From: JAFDZV01 sp966128725
GTDB lineage: Bacteria; Bacteroidota; Ignavibacteria; OLB7
Assembly (NCBI GenBank): GCA_966128725.1
Contig: CBHYLN010000062.1
Span: 1 to 30,299, forward strand
Direction of reading: 5' to 3'
Length of the DNA: 30,299 nucleotides
Of this stretch, positions 1 to 8,028 are shown in pieces (positions within the stretch are counted from its first letter, which is position 1; each line of letters begins with the position of its first letter). Both the position numbers and the translations under genes were made by a program. The notes below the pieces were generated by a model. The model did not search any database. It was not told where the DNA came from and worked only from the letters and a program-made list of their open reading frames with translations.

Positions 1-989
1 TGGTGGTATGCGGCGAGGCCGGCGTGGTGATGCGCAGCACCGACGGCGGCGACACCTGGGGCCTGCAACGAACGTATCTCCAGGGCGCGCTTCGCGGCAT
101 CCACTTCAGGGGCCGCGACACTGGCGTCATCGCCGGCGGGACTGATGTGTTCACATTCGGCCGCAGCCTGATCATCGGGACAACCGACGGCGGCGAACAT
201 TGGTCGGTGGTGGACTCTGGTCGCGTGGAGACCTTGTCCGCGATGGCGTTCAGCGATGATCTGCACGGCGCTTGTGCCGGTCGGTACGGTGGTATCATCA
301 CTACAAGCGATGGCGGGTGGACGTGGCAGCAGCGGGTTAATCCAGCGATTGATACGTTCAGCGTGTTCTACGGCATTACATTCGCTTCGCGGGACACCGG
401 GTACATCGTTGGTTCGAGGGATATCCTGATGACTAGTGACGCGGGGGCGACTTGGCGACGGATTCGTGATTTGCGGACTAGTCTGTCAGTGTTCGATGCG
501 GTGTTTCAGGATGGTCGTCATGGTGTTGCGGTTGGTTTTATGCCAATCGAGAGCACGGCCGACGGGGGCGTGACATGGCAGGTGGAGGACACGAGCAAGG
601 CGTATCTTCTATCTGACGTTGTGATGATCGATCGTGAAACGGCGGTTGCTGTTGGTTCGTTCGGCACCATTCTGCGAACGGTCCGTTTCACCAGTGGGAC
701 TACGCCGGCTGCAGGCAGCGCGGTGCGTATCTCGGTGATACGCCCTGTGCCATCGGGCGCCGGCCTGGTGATCCGTCTGCGTGCGGCTGAATGGACAGGC
801 CTGCGGCTGGAGATCGTGGACATCCTGGGCCGGCCTGTCGCGACCGTGCTGGATGCGGTTGTTGATCGCGGCGTTCGGGAGATACAGTGGGATGCGGCGG
901 GTGCGGCCAGCGGGAAATACTTCTGCCGCGTTGTTGACCGCGACACCGGCGCCCTGCTGGATATCCAGCCGTTGTTGATTGTGCGGTAG
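1..989 (+). CDS. Asp-box (YCF48/BNR-like) beta-propeller surface protein, copy A, 5' end outside window
   Basis: The reading frame is already open at the window edge (first full codon at 3), and comparison with copy B shows that about 95 N-terminal residues, including the signal peptide, lie upstream. The visible 328 residues contain repeated Asp-box motifs of the S/T-x-DGG-x-x-W type (for example STDGGDTW, TTDGGEHW, STADGGVTW). This is the signature of YCF48/sialidase-like propeller blades. The last ~80 residues (from about ISVIRPVPSG) are a beta-sandwich tail with the pattern LEIVDILGRPVATV...GKYFCRVV, typical of FlgD-like/T9SS type A sorting domains. I infer a secreted or surface-attached protein with no predicted catalytic activity; its ligand is unknown. 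A near-identical paralogue starts 43 bp downstream. Confidence 0.8.
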   Translation, partial: VVCGEAGVVMRSTDGGDTWGLQRTYLQGALRGIHFRGRDTGVIAGGTDVFTFGRSLIIGTTDGGEHWSVVDSGRVETLSAMAFSDDLHGACAGRYGGIITTSDGGWTWQQRVNPAIDTFSVFYGITFASRDTGYIVGSRDILMTSDAGATWRRIRDLRTSLSVFDAVFQDGRHGVAVGFMPIESTADGGVTWQVEDTSKAYLLSDVVMIDRETAVAVGSFGTILRTVRFTSGTTPAAGSAVRISVIRPVPSGAGLVIRLRAAEWTGLRLEIVDILGRPVATVLDAVVDRGVREIQWDAAGAASGKYFCRVVDRDTGALLDIQPLLIVR

Positions 990-1032
990 GGGGGGCAGGC
1001 GGATCGGGGCGCATTATTCCATCAAACCCATC

Positions 1033-2301
1033 ATGAAGCCGAGCGGACGATTGAAGCTTCCGGCCTTGTTGATGATCGCGCTGTCCACGTTGCTGATCCA
1101 GCCTCGGGCGGCCGCCCAGCAGGAGTGGATGCCGGTTGCAAGCGGGACGGGGCGGATTCTATATGGAGTTGGCTTCAGAGGAGCCCTCGGTTTTGCTGTT
1201 GGGGTGGACGGGACTATTCTTCGCTCTCGCGACGCAGGGATAACGTGGCATCAGGTGTTCGGCGGGACAGATGACTATTTCTACGATGTCGCTGTGCTCG
1301 ACTCGGCGACCGTGGTGGTATGCGGCGAGGCCGGCGTGGTGATGCGCAGCACCGACGGCGGCGACACATGGCGCCTGCAACGAACGTATCTCCAGGGCGC
1401 GCTTCGTGCTATCCACTTCAGGGGCCGCGACACTGGCGTCATCGCCGGCGGGACGGATGTGTTCACATTCGGCCACAGCCTGATCATCGGGACAACCGAC
1501 GGCGGTGAACATTGGGCGGTGGTGGATTCCGGTCGTGTGGACGCGTTGTTCGCGATGGCGTTCAGCGATGATCTGCATGGCGCCTGCGTTGCGGGTTACG
1601 GTGGGATCCTTACAACGGCTGACGGTGGGTTGACATGGCAACAGCGGGAGAACCCAGCGATCGATACATATCATGTGTTCTATGGTATTTCGTTCGGCAC
1701 ACGCGACACGGGGTACATCGTTGGTACGCGGGATGTGTTGATCACCACCGATGGCGGCGTGAACTGGCGACGGATTCGAAGTTGGGAAATTAGTCGGCCG
1801 TTCTACGACGTGGCTTTTCTGGACGGTCATCGTGGTGTTGCAGTAGGTTTTACTCCGATCGAGAGCACGGCCGACGGTGGAACTACCTGGCGGACGGAGG
1901 ATACTAGCACGGCTTATGCGATTCTTGGCGTTGCGTTGATCGACGCGGAAACGGCGGTTGCCGTTGGTTCGTTCGGCACCATTCTGCGAACGGTCCGTTT
2001 CACCAGTGGGATTACACCGCCTGTGGGCAGCGCGGTGCGTATCTCGGTGATACGCCCTGTGCCATCGGGCTCCGGCCTGGTGATCCGTCTGCGTGCGGCT
2101 GAACGGGCAGGCCTGCGGCTGGAGATCGTGGACATCCTGGGCCGGCCTGTGGCGACCGTGCTGGATGCGGTTGTTGATCGTGGCGTTCGGGAGATACAGT
2201 GGGATGCGGCGGGTGCGGCCAGCGGGAAATACTTCTGCCGCGTTGTTGACCGCGACACCGGCGCCCTGCTGGATATCCAGCCGTTGTTGATTGTTCGGTA
2301 G
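1033..2301 (+). CDS. Asp-box (YCF48/BNR-like) beta-propeller surface protein, copy B
   Basis: This 422-aa protein is complete. I place the start at 1033 because it opens directly into a signal peptide (MKPSGRLKLPALLMIALSTL, cleavage probably near AAAQ); an earlier in-frame start at 979 would overlap copy A and spoil the signal. Six Asp-box motifs follow (RDAGITW, TDGGDTW, TDGGEHW, ADGGLTW, TDGGVNW, ADGGTTW), which fits a six- or seven-bladed propeller. The final ~80 residues match a FlgD-like/T9SS sorting domain, so Sec export followed by T9SS surface display is the likely route. It sits 43 bp after copy A in the same direction and may share its transcript. A short GC hairpin (GCGCG-tcac-CGCGC, 2322-2335) follows the stop. 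YCF48 proteins are photosystem assembly factors in phototrophs, but that role should not be assumed for this secreted version. Confidence 0.85.
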   Translation: MKPSGRLKLPALLMIALSTLLIQPRAAAQQEWMPVASGTGRILYGVGFRGALGFAVGVDGTILRSRDAGITWHQVFGGTDDYFYDVAVLDSATVVVCGEAGVVMRSTDGGDTWRLQRTYLQGALRAIHFRGRDTGVIAGGTDVFTFGHSLIIGTTDGGEHWAVVDSGRVDALFAMAFSDDLHGACVAGYGGILTTADGGLTWQQRENPAIDTYHVFYGISFGTRDTGYIVGTRDVLITTDGGVNWRRIRSWEISRPFYDVAFLDGHRGVAVGFTPIESTADGGTTWRTEDTSTAYAILGVALIDAETAVAVGSFGTILRTVRFTSGITPPVGSAVRISVIRPVPSGSGLVIRLRAAERAGLRLEIVDILGRPVATVLDAVVDRGVREIQWDAAGAASGKYFCRVVDRDTGALLDIQPLLIVR

Positions 2302-2422
2302 TGGGCGCACTGTTATCTCTAGCGCGTCACCGCGCGCCATTGCGGGAATATCCCACCAGCCAGACGGAATCTCCCCTGTAATTGCAGCAAACCCATATCG
2401 ATCATCAATCCGAAGGTAGTGC

Positions 2423-3082
2423 ATGTACAAGGAGAAGCCCTGTTTCGATTGTGAGATGCCCGAGGCCGTGCCACTGAACGTGCTGGTGTTGAACGGCACA
2501 TTGAAACACGAACCGGACATCTCCAACACCGACGAGTTATCGCGCGAAGTGCTGGAGCGCATCGGCGAGCTGGCCGAGGCCAGCACCGAGGTTGTGCGTC
2601 TGGTGGACATGAATATCCCCGCCGGTTTGGGATTCCGGGAATCGGAGGATGATGACTGGCCGGCGATCGTGGCAAAAATCAAGGCGGCGGACATCGTCAT
2701 CTTCGCCACGCCGATCTGGTGGGGCGGCCGTTCCAGCCTGATGCAGCGCGCCATCGAACGTCTGGACGCATTGGACGAGGAGTACCATGCTTCCGGGCGC
2801 AGTGCCCTGTACAACAAGGTGGCCGGCATCGTGATAACCGGCAGCGAGGATGGCGCGCTCTCCACAATGGGCACCATCATGATGGTGCTTACATGGATGG
2901 GCTTTACGCTGCCACCGGAATGCGCGGCCTACTGGGTGGGCGAGGTCGGGTTCCCGCCGGCGGACGATCGCGCCAAGCGCCTGAAGAACGATGCCAGCAA
3001 ATCGATGGCGCGGAACATGGCGCGCAACCTGGTGTATTACGCGCGGCTGCTGAAGGCGAACCCGCTTCAGCCGAAGGGGTAG
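2423..3082 (+). CDS. NAD(P)H-dependent FMN reductase / flavodoxin-fold oxidoreductase
   Basis: This 219-aa protein has a flavodoxin-like fold. The first strand and FMN-phosphate loop are LNVLVLNGTLKHEP followed by SNTDEL (compare NGSPR..SNT in NADPH-dependent FMN reductases). The second diagnostic segment is IVIFATPIWWGGRSSLMQRA, the flavin-ring loop that also makes the dimer in this family. A third loop, VAGIVITGSEDGA, completes the FMN site. The expected role is cytosolic two-electron reduction of FMN, quinones or other small acceptors; the substrate cannot be told. An ATG at 2456 is an alternative start, which would drop the Cys-containing N-terminal extension (KPCFDCEMPE). A GAAGGT about 6 bases before 2423 supports the longer form. 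It is transcribed towards the minus-strand gene at 3168 and they share a hairpin. Confidence 0.8.
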   Translation: MYKEKPCFDCEMPEAVPLNVLVLNGTLKHEPDISNTDELSREVLERIGELAEASTEVVRLVDMNIPAGLGFRESEDDDWPAIVAKIKAADIVIFATPIWWGGRSSLMQRAIERLDALDEEYHASGRSALYNKVAGIVITGSEDGALSTMGTIMMVLTWMGFTLPPECAAYWVGEVGFPPADDRAKRLKNDASKSMARNMARNLVYYARLLKANPLQPKG

Positions 3083-3100
3083 GTTGCACTGGAATACATC

Positions 3101-3141
3101 AACGCCCGATCGTACGCGTTAGGCACGTACGATCGGGCGTT
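3101..3141. terminator. Bidirectional hairpin terminator between convergent genes
   Basis: There is a perfect 15-bp inverted repeat: 3101-3115 (AACGCCCGATCGTAC) pairs with 3127-3141, leaving an 11-nt loop. It lies 19 bp after the flavin reductase stop and 26 bp from the stop of the convergent minus-strand gene. T-tracts on both sides are short, so termination strength is uncertain, but placement and stem quality are good. Confidence 0.75.
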
Positions 3142-3167
3142 TGCATGGGAAGCGCTTGGTGAAAAGG

Positions 3168-5897
3168 CTAACGCGTTATCTGAAGACGGCGCCCCACAAC
3201 GTTCTCCGATGTCTCAAGCCGGTAGATATATCCGCCCGATGCCACCGGAATTCCATTCCCGTCATTACCGTTCCATATCACCGCATGGTTGCCGGCGCCT
3301 TGCCGGCCCTGTGGCATCCGTACCACCAGTGCGCCGCGCACATCGTATATGGCTACGGTTACGTATGTGTCGCTGGGCAGGGTGTATGTGATCTGCACAT
3401 TGCCGCGCGACGGATTGGGGCTTGCAGCCAGCCTGTGAGCAGCCTGCAGGGTGCCGAATGTTGCGCCGGGCATCGCCGGCTTCAGTTCTCCGCCGCCGCC
3501 GCCTTCTTCTTCCGGGACAAGAACCGGGAAGTGCAACTCGAAACCGATGCCTCCGGTAAGGCCGCCGTTCTGCACGATATCGTACATGAACGGCATATCG
3601 TTTGCCAGGCCAGGGCCATAATAGCTGAACTCCACATCCAGCAGATGCTGTTCACCGGGCTCGAGTGTAATCCCTGCCAGCTCGGCGTCCTCCGCGGTTA
3701 CGGAGATGGTGCCATCAAAATTGTCGATTACGTTGGTACCCAGGCTTCCGCCGGCCTGCCACAACAGATACAGAGCCGCATCAGGTCGAAGCAGAACGCT
3801 GCCGCTGGAGATGATGGGGTTGCTCCCCTGTTCATCAACCGGCACGTGCAAGCCAAGCGAAACGGTGGCGGCTCCGGCGCTGGCATTGCGAACGATAACA
3901 TGCTTTGCATGTCCGGGGTCGCCCACAAGCATCTCCGGCGCGCTCACCATCACCTCGTTGTGCCAGGCAATGTTGTTGTTGGCCCGTGTATTCGTTTCCG
4001 TGCTCGGGCCTTCGGCGAACGCCATCGGATCGCCTGGCGATTCGATTCGTGCCAGGAAAGAACAAGTCGTTTGCGTCTCGCCAAACAGAGCAGGGTTGGG
4101 CGGGGTCCACGGAAGCTCGGCAACGTAATTCTCGCCCGGTGGGATCGAGGGGATGGCAACACTGCCAATCAGGTTACCCTGAAGCCGGCCGCTTCCATCG
4201 ATGCTTGTTACCCAATGTGTTGGCCATTCCATGTTTGTTGCGGACTTGCTCCAATACACCTTCACCGTGGCTGGTGGGCTGGCAAGTTGGCCAAGGTTGT
4301 CGATCATCACGTACGCGTAGTTCGGGCTTCCGTTGAACGTTGGGTTCTGGTGTTCACCCTCGTGTTCGTACACCACGCCGGCGGGACGTGCGCCAACCAC
4401 GGGGTCCTGCGTATTGCGCAGCCAGATCGCGGAGGTTTTCCAGACATATGCGGGATCGGGATTGGGTTCCTGACCGCCGTCGAACGGAGGAAGTCCGGGG
4501 CCAACAACAACAGGGGGGCCAAATGTCAGCAGCTTGAAATCGCGCACCGCAACGTCCCACGTAATCCAGTTCACCACCTTGAAGCAGGCCGTGTTCAATA
4601 CGGTTGAAGGGGTTGTGTCGGCCAGCGTTGATGTTGTCTTCGATCCCAGCGCCGTGGCCGTCAGCGTCACCGATGCCGGGGCCGGCAGGGTGGCGGTTGT
4701 TGGCGAAATCGTGGACACGAGACAGTCCACCGTGCCATTGGTATCGGTCTTTACAAGGTAGTAGTCGCGATCGCCCGCAACCGCAATTCCCGGGCCTTCG
4801 ACAAATCCCGCCAATGCATAACCATCGCTCGCCACGGCAACCGAGTATGCGTTTGCCGTGGCCGTCCCACCGTATTGCTTGGCCCACGTGACGGTACCGT
4901 TGGATGTGGTCTTCATCAGGAATGCATTGGGCGGGCACGACCCGGACACGATATATCCACCGCTCTTCAATTGCCGGACATCGCCGTTGATGAACGCGGT
5001 TGCCAGGCGATACACCTGACCCCACGTCTGCGTTCCCGAGGTGTCGATCTTGATCAGGAACAGCGCACGCTTCAGCAATGCCCATTCGGAACCACCGGCC
5101 GTTATGATGTAGCCTCCGCCGGTTGTGGGCTGCAGCGCGACATTGTACCCCGATCCGAAGTCCGTTCCGTAGGTCTTTGCCCAGGAAAACGTTCCATTGC
5201 TGGTTGTCTTCATCACGAGCACACGCATGCTGAGTCCGTTGCCGTTGAAGCTGTTGGTGAGGCCCGCCACCACATAACCGCCATCGGCCGCCTGTTGAAC
5301 GGCCCATCCCTCATCGTTGTTGCCGCCGGTGTACGTCTTGGCCCATTGCTGGGCGCCGGAAGCATCGGTTTTCAGCAGGAACAACTTTGTGTCCGCGGCC
5401 TTGCCGGTGACAATGTAGCCCCCGTCTGACGTTTGCTGTACCTGGTTGCCAAGTATTCCGCCGGAATACGTGTACTGCCACTGAAGCGCTCCGGTTGAGC
5501 TGAGTTTTACCAGCAGGGCTTTGCTGTTGAAGTAGCCGGTCATTACATAGCCGCCATCCTTCGTCTGGCGGATGTCGAATGCGTTGCCGTATTTGTACAC
5601 CTTCGACCAGTTGATCGAGCCACTGCCGGTCACCTTGACTACGTAGATCCCCGATGTTGAAAACGACGAGGTGCTGCCCGCCATGATGTACCCACCGTCG
5701 CGCGTTTTTTCCATGCCGTGGTAACCGAGCATGTCGCTGCCGGTGCCTCCGTATTCCCGTTGGAAATAATACTGCCCGCCGATCAGCGGTGGCTGCGCGA
5801 TAAGGGTAATGTGCGTAAACAGCAGCGCCAACCATGCGAGCACTGTGCCGGCAATCCGGTAACGTAGCCGGTGTTGTTGTGATGGGATAAACCTCAT
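3168..5897 (-). CDS. Large secreted DGGYxxxG-repeat propeller protein with T9SS/FlgD-like C-terminal domain
   Basis: This is a 909-aa protein if started at the ATG complementary to 5895-5897, which gives a clean signal peptide (RIAGTVLAWLALLFTHITLIAQ). A longer in-frame version to 6002 would put 35 polar residues before it. Residues ~45-400 hold about seven repeats around the motif DGGYIVTG/DGGYVVAG, each followed by a LLVKTD/TSGTxxWAKTYGG-type strand; this is a beta-propeller repeat common in secreted Bacteroidota proteins. A Thr/Ser-rich linker follows. A middle domain contains IWLRNTQDP, EHQNP and NYAYVMIDNLGQ, a module I have seen in other secreted proteins but cannot name. The C-terminus (SPNPSRGNVQITYTLP, then VIWNGNDGNGIPVASGGYIY) is a FlgD-like/T9SS sorting domain. 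No catalytic motif is visible. It is probably surface-anchored and binding or structural in role. Confidence 0.82.
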   Translation of the reverse strand: MRFIPSQQHRLRYRIAGTVLAWLALLFTHITLIAQPPLIGGQYYFQREYGGTGSDMLGYHGMEKTRDGGYIMAGSTSSFSTSGIYVVKVTGSGSINWSKVYKYGNAFDIRQTKDGGYVMTGYFNSKALLVKLSSTGALQWQYTYSGGILGNQVQQTSDGGYIVTGKAADTKLFLLKTDASGAQQWAKTYTGGNNDEGWAVQQAADGGYVVAGLTNSFNGNGLSMRVLVMKTTSNGTFSWAKTYGTDFGSGYNVALQPTTGGGYIITAGGSEWALLKRALFLIKIDTSGTQTWGQVYRLATAFINGDVRQLKSGGYIVSGSCPPNAFLMKTTSNGTVTWAKQYGGTATANAYSVAVASDGYALAGFVEGPGIAVAGDRDYYLVKTDTNGTVDCLVSTISPTTATLPAPASVTLTATALGSKTTSTLADTTPSTVLNTACFKVVNWITWDVAVRDFKLLTFGPPVVVGPGLPPFDGGQEPNPDPAYVWKTSAIWLRNTQDPVVGARPAGVVYEHEGEHQNPTFNGSPNYAYVMIDNLGQLASPPATVKVYWSKSATNMEWPTHWVTSIDGSGRLQGNLIGSVAIPSIPPGENYVAELPWTPPNPALFGETQTTCSFLARIESPGDPMAFAEGPSTETNTRANNNIAWHNEVMVSAPEMLVGDPGHAKHVIVRNASAGAATVSLGLHVPVDEQGSNPIISSGSVLLRPDAALYLLWQAGGSLGTNVIDNFDGTISVTAEDAELAGITLEPGEQHLLDVEFSYYGPGLANDMPFMYDIVQNGGLTGGIGFELHFPVLVPEEEGGGGGELKPAMPGATFGTLQAAHRLAASPNPSRGNVQITYTLPSDTYVTVAIYDVRGALVVRMPQGRQGAGNHAVIWNGNDGNGIPVASGGYIYRLETSENVVGRRLQITR

Positions 5898-6423
5898 TGT
5901 TCTGGTTCTCCGTGTTCCATTGTGATCGGGATGTGCGAACGCGCCCGCATGCACGAGCGGTGCATTTGTGATGTGAGGGTCGTGGAGTTGTTGCGGCGAC
6001 ACTGCATAAGGACCGTATGCAGAAATACCACTGCCGTATCGTGCACGTACTGTGTGGGGTCAAGGCCTGTCAATCGTACTCAGCCAGGCGAACACAGACA
6101 ATGCGAATGGGAAGTGGAGTGCCGGATGTGCCGGCGGTAGCGGAACGGTTTGTTCCCCGTATGCGTTTGGTTTGCAATGTTGGGGTTTGTGGGAATCGCA
6201 GCCGTTTGCTTTGGCGCATAATGCCGGAACAGGGCGCAAAGATAGGGCTGTATGGCGACGCAGCGCAACACCCTTGGAGGCGTCCAGTGGTTTGTGCTTG
6301 TCGGCGTCGGACAACGATACGCGGGTGTCAGGCTGGGTAGGCAATGCCCCGAGCCATTGCAATTAAAACTGTATAGGCCGATACCGTGAATGCCCGCTCG
6401 TCGGCAGGCGCGTGCTGCCCGGC
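5898..6423. other. 526-bp intergenic region, no gene recognised
   Basis: It lies between the start of the minus-strand propeller gene and the end of the AlkZ-like gene. Short open frames on both strands (for example 6052-6366 plus) show no family signature, signal peptide or convincing start. The 5'-leader and promoter of the propeller gene must lie in its left part, but I could not find an exact TAnnTTTG element on the minus strand. A 6-bp hairpin GCAATG/CATTGC (6341-6360) near the AlkZ-like stop could help terminate that gene but lacks a T-tract. Confidence 0.5.
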
Positions 6424-7533
6424 CTATGCCACCGTAACCGTGATATCCGTTTCGGTGAACAGGCCGATCGACTGTGCCTGGGCGATTGCCGCGGCCCGCA
6501 ACGCTCGTGGCAACGGCTGAAACGGGCGCAGCAGGATGGCGCGGCCCGGCACAGCCCACTCCCACGTACCCACCACGCGGCCATCGACAAGGATGACAGG
6601 TGATATCCAGCCGGCGGCGCGGAACACGGCCTTGTAGTGCTGCGGGGCAAACAGATGGTCCTTGCGGCGATGGGCCAGAAGGTATGTGTCGAAATGCGGG
6701 AGCAGGCGCACGCATTGCGTGGTATCCGGGCCGGCCGCGGCGCGGGAGTAGTCGGCCCGCAGGATGGTCGCCGGCCCGAGGTCCGTATGCACCGCAAGCG
6801 TTTGCTCGGCAATGGCGGCGAACCCCGCGCGCGCATCGCGAACGGTGATGCCTGCCCAGTAGGCGAAGTCGCCTGGCGTGGCCGGAGCGTAACACCGCAG
6901 ATAACGCCGCGCCAGCTCCGCAAGCGCCCTGGCGCGGCCATCGGCGGTGCCGTCGATATCGGCCAGGTGTGTGGCCGCGTACGTTGTTTCTCGGCCCTTC
7001 ATCGGCCCAAACGTCAGCCGGCCAAGCATGCTGGCATGCCGGGCGATGCCTCCCCACGATTGCTCGATCAGCGGTCGCGCGGCCCTGCCCAGCGCAGCCA
7101 CAATACGATCGGCCAACTCGCGCCGGGTAAGAGCCTCATCGCCAAGCGATTCGAGCACCGTTTCCAGCAGCTGTTCCGGCTGTACGCGCGATACATCGTG
7201 CCGCTGAAGCCAGCGAGCCATGCCATGGTTGGCAACCGGGGCCAACACGGCGGCGAGCATCGGCAGATCGCGCAGCGCGTGCAGATGGAGCGTACCGCGC
7301 AGGCTCCAGATTTTCACCATCGTCCCGCGTCCGGAAACCGCGGCATGTGTTGCCAGCCGGCTTGCCGCGCGCGTGCGCAGCGCCAGCGAGTGCAGTGCCG
7401 CCGGATAGAGCTGTGCCTGGATTGCGACCACGTTGCCAACCGCAACAAGCGGCGAGCGGGCTTCAAGCCCGGGCGCGAGATGCGATCGTCGAAGTCGGAA
7501 GGCGGCAATCTGCTCGGCTGTAAGCTGTTTCAT
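6424..7533 (-). CDS. AlkZ-like winged-helix DNA glycosylase (HTH_42 family)
   Basis: This 369-aa protein is of the winged-helix DNA-binding family that includes AlkZ (interstrand cross-link glycosylase of antibiotic producers) and YcaQ. The diagnostic segment is VAIQAQLYP with Gln39-Ala40-Gln41, matching the catalytic Q-x-Q motif of the AlkZ branch rather than the Q-x-D of YcaQ/AlkX. Other family features are VKIWSLRGTLHLH (~residues 75-87), SWGGIARHASMLGRL, and the C-terminal LLPHFDTYLLAHRRKDHLF and WISPVILVDGRVVGTWEW. The expected activity is removal of bulky or cationic alkylated bases. The start at 7533 is preceded by GGGAAG ten bases upstream; a GTG at 7575 adds only 14 unconserved residues. 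It faces away from secA. AlkZ-like proteins are widespread and most have untested substrates. Confidence 0.82.
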   Translation of the reverse strand: MKQLTAEQIAAFRLRRSHLAPGLEARSPLVAVGNVVAIQAQLYPAALHSLALRTRAASRLATHAAVSGRGTMVKIWSLRGTLHLHALRDLPMLAAVLAPVANHGMARWLQRHDVSRVQPEQLLETVLESLGDEALTRRELADRIVAALGRAARPLIEQSWGGIARHASMLGRLTFGPMKGRETTYAATHLADIDGTADGRARALAELARRYLRCYAPATPGDFAYWAGITVRDARAGFAAIAEQTLAVHTDLGPATILRADYSRAAAGPDTTQCVRLLPHFDTYLLAHRRKDHLFAPQHYKAVFRAAGWISPVILVDGRVVGTWEWAVPGRAILLRPFQPLPRALRAAAIAQAQSIGLFTETDITVTVA

Positions 7534-8028
7534 CGGTTCGGTTCTTCCCAACGTGTCGGGGCAATCTACATTCACCGGACTACATGGGCCATGCAGGCAG
7601 GCGGGGTCCGCTGGGTGACATTTCGGCGCAATTAGGCGGCCGAGTGTGTCAGCAATTGTGCCGTGGCGTCATAACTACCGCAAAACGGCGCATCCTGGCC
7701 GTCCGCATCGTGATACCGAATCGTGGCGATTGAACACCCCAAAAATTCGTACCTTGGCGTTTCGCCTCAATCGAGGCCGTTTCCGTGTGTCGGCTGAATC
7801 ATTCACCGCTTCACGCGAAGCATCTCACGACGGGCACAGCGCGGTGCGCCCCACATGCGTACCCGGAGTGGTTGATCGATTGCCTGCCAGGCGACCGGAT
7901 CAGCCATGTACAACCACCGTGCCGCCACACATGGCATGGTGTTTGCTGCGAACCCGTGAATCAATCGCAAGGGACTTCGTACGTCGTATCCCCGCGTACC
8001 GACCTAGAACTCAGACTGAACCTATATC
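7534..8028. other. Divergent intergenic region and long secA leader
   Basis: This 495-bp spacer separates the start of the AlkZ-like gene from secA. It contains the candidate secA promoter (7730-7757), which would leave a leader of about 265 nt. Open frames across the leader (7646-8035 and 7785-8225) lack a signal peptide or family similarity and run into secA out of frame; I do not consider them genes. No known RNA element was recognised. Confidence 0.5.
7730..7757 (+). promoter_or_regulatory. Candidate Bacteroidota-type promoter for secA
   Basis: TTG at 7730-7732, a 17-bp spacer, then TACCTTGG at 7750-7757. The Bacteroidota consensus is TTG, 17-23 bp, TAnnTTTG, so the -7 box has one mismatch. 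Predicted transcription start is near 7764. It is the best match I found between the divergent genes. Confidence 0.45.

Larger units (their letters stand above)
1..2301 (+). repeat. Tandem gene duplication, period 1312 bp (1-989 versus 1313-2301)
   Basis: Position 9 aligns with 1321, and the stop codon ending at 989 aligns with the one ending at 2301. The offset stays at 1312 throughout, so the two copies differ by substitutions with no net indel. Similarity stops abruptly after the stop codon. Conservation is uneven. Roughly the first 200 bp and the last 350 bp are nearly identical (about a dozen differences by eye in the last 350 bp), while the part between about 280 and 640 is clearly more diverged. 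Copy A continues upstream of the window, so further copies are possible. Confidence 0.9.

Noticed and set aside
979..1032. Earlier start for copy B
   Set aside because: It would overlap the end of copy A and put 18 polar residues before the signal peptide; ATG 1033 is better.
1159..2880. 573-codon minus-strand frame across copy B and the flavin reductase
   Set aside because: It spans two real plus-strand genes and shows no recognisable domain.
3141..4607. 488-codon plus-strand frame opposite the 909-aa secreted protein
   Set aside because: It is the shadow of the minus-strand gene; composition is unlike its neighbours and no family is visible.
6052..6366. Small plus-strand gene in the 5898-6423 spacer
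   Set aside because: It has no family match by eye, no convincing ribosome site, and overlapping frames on both strands of similar length suggest chance.
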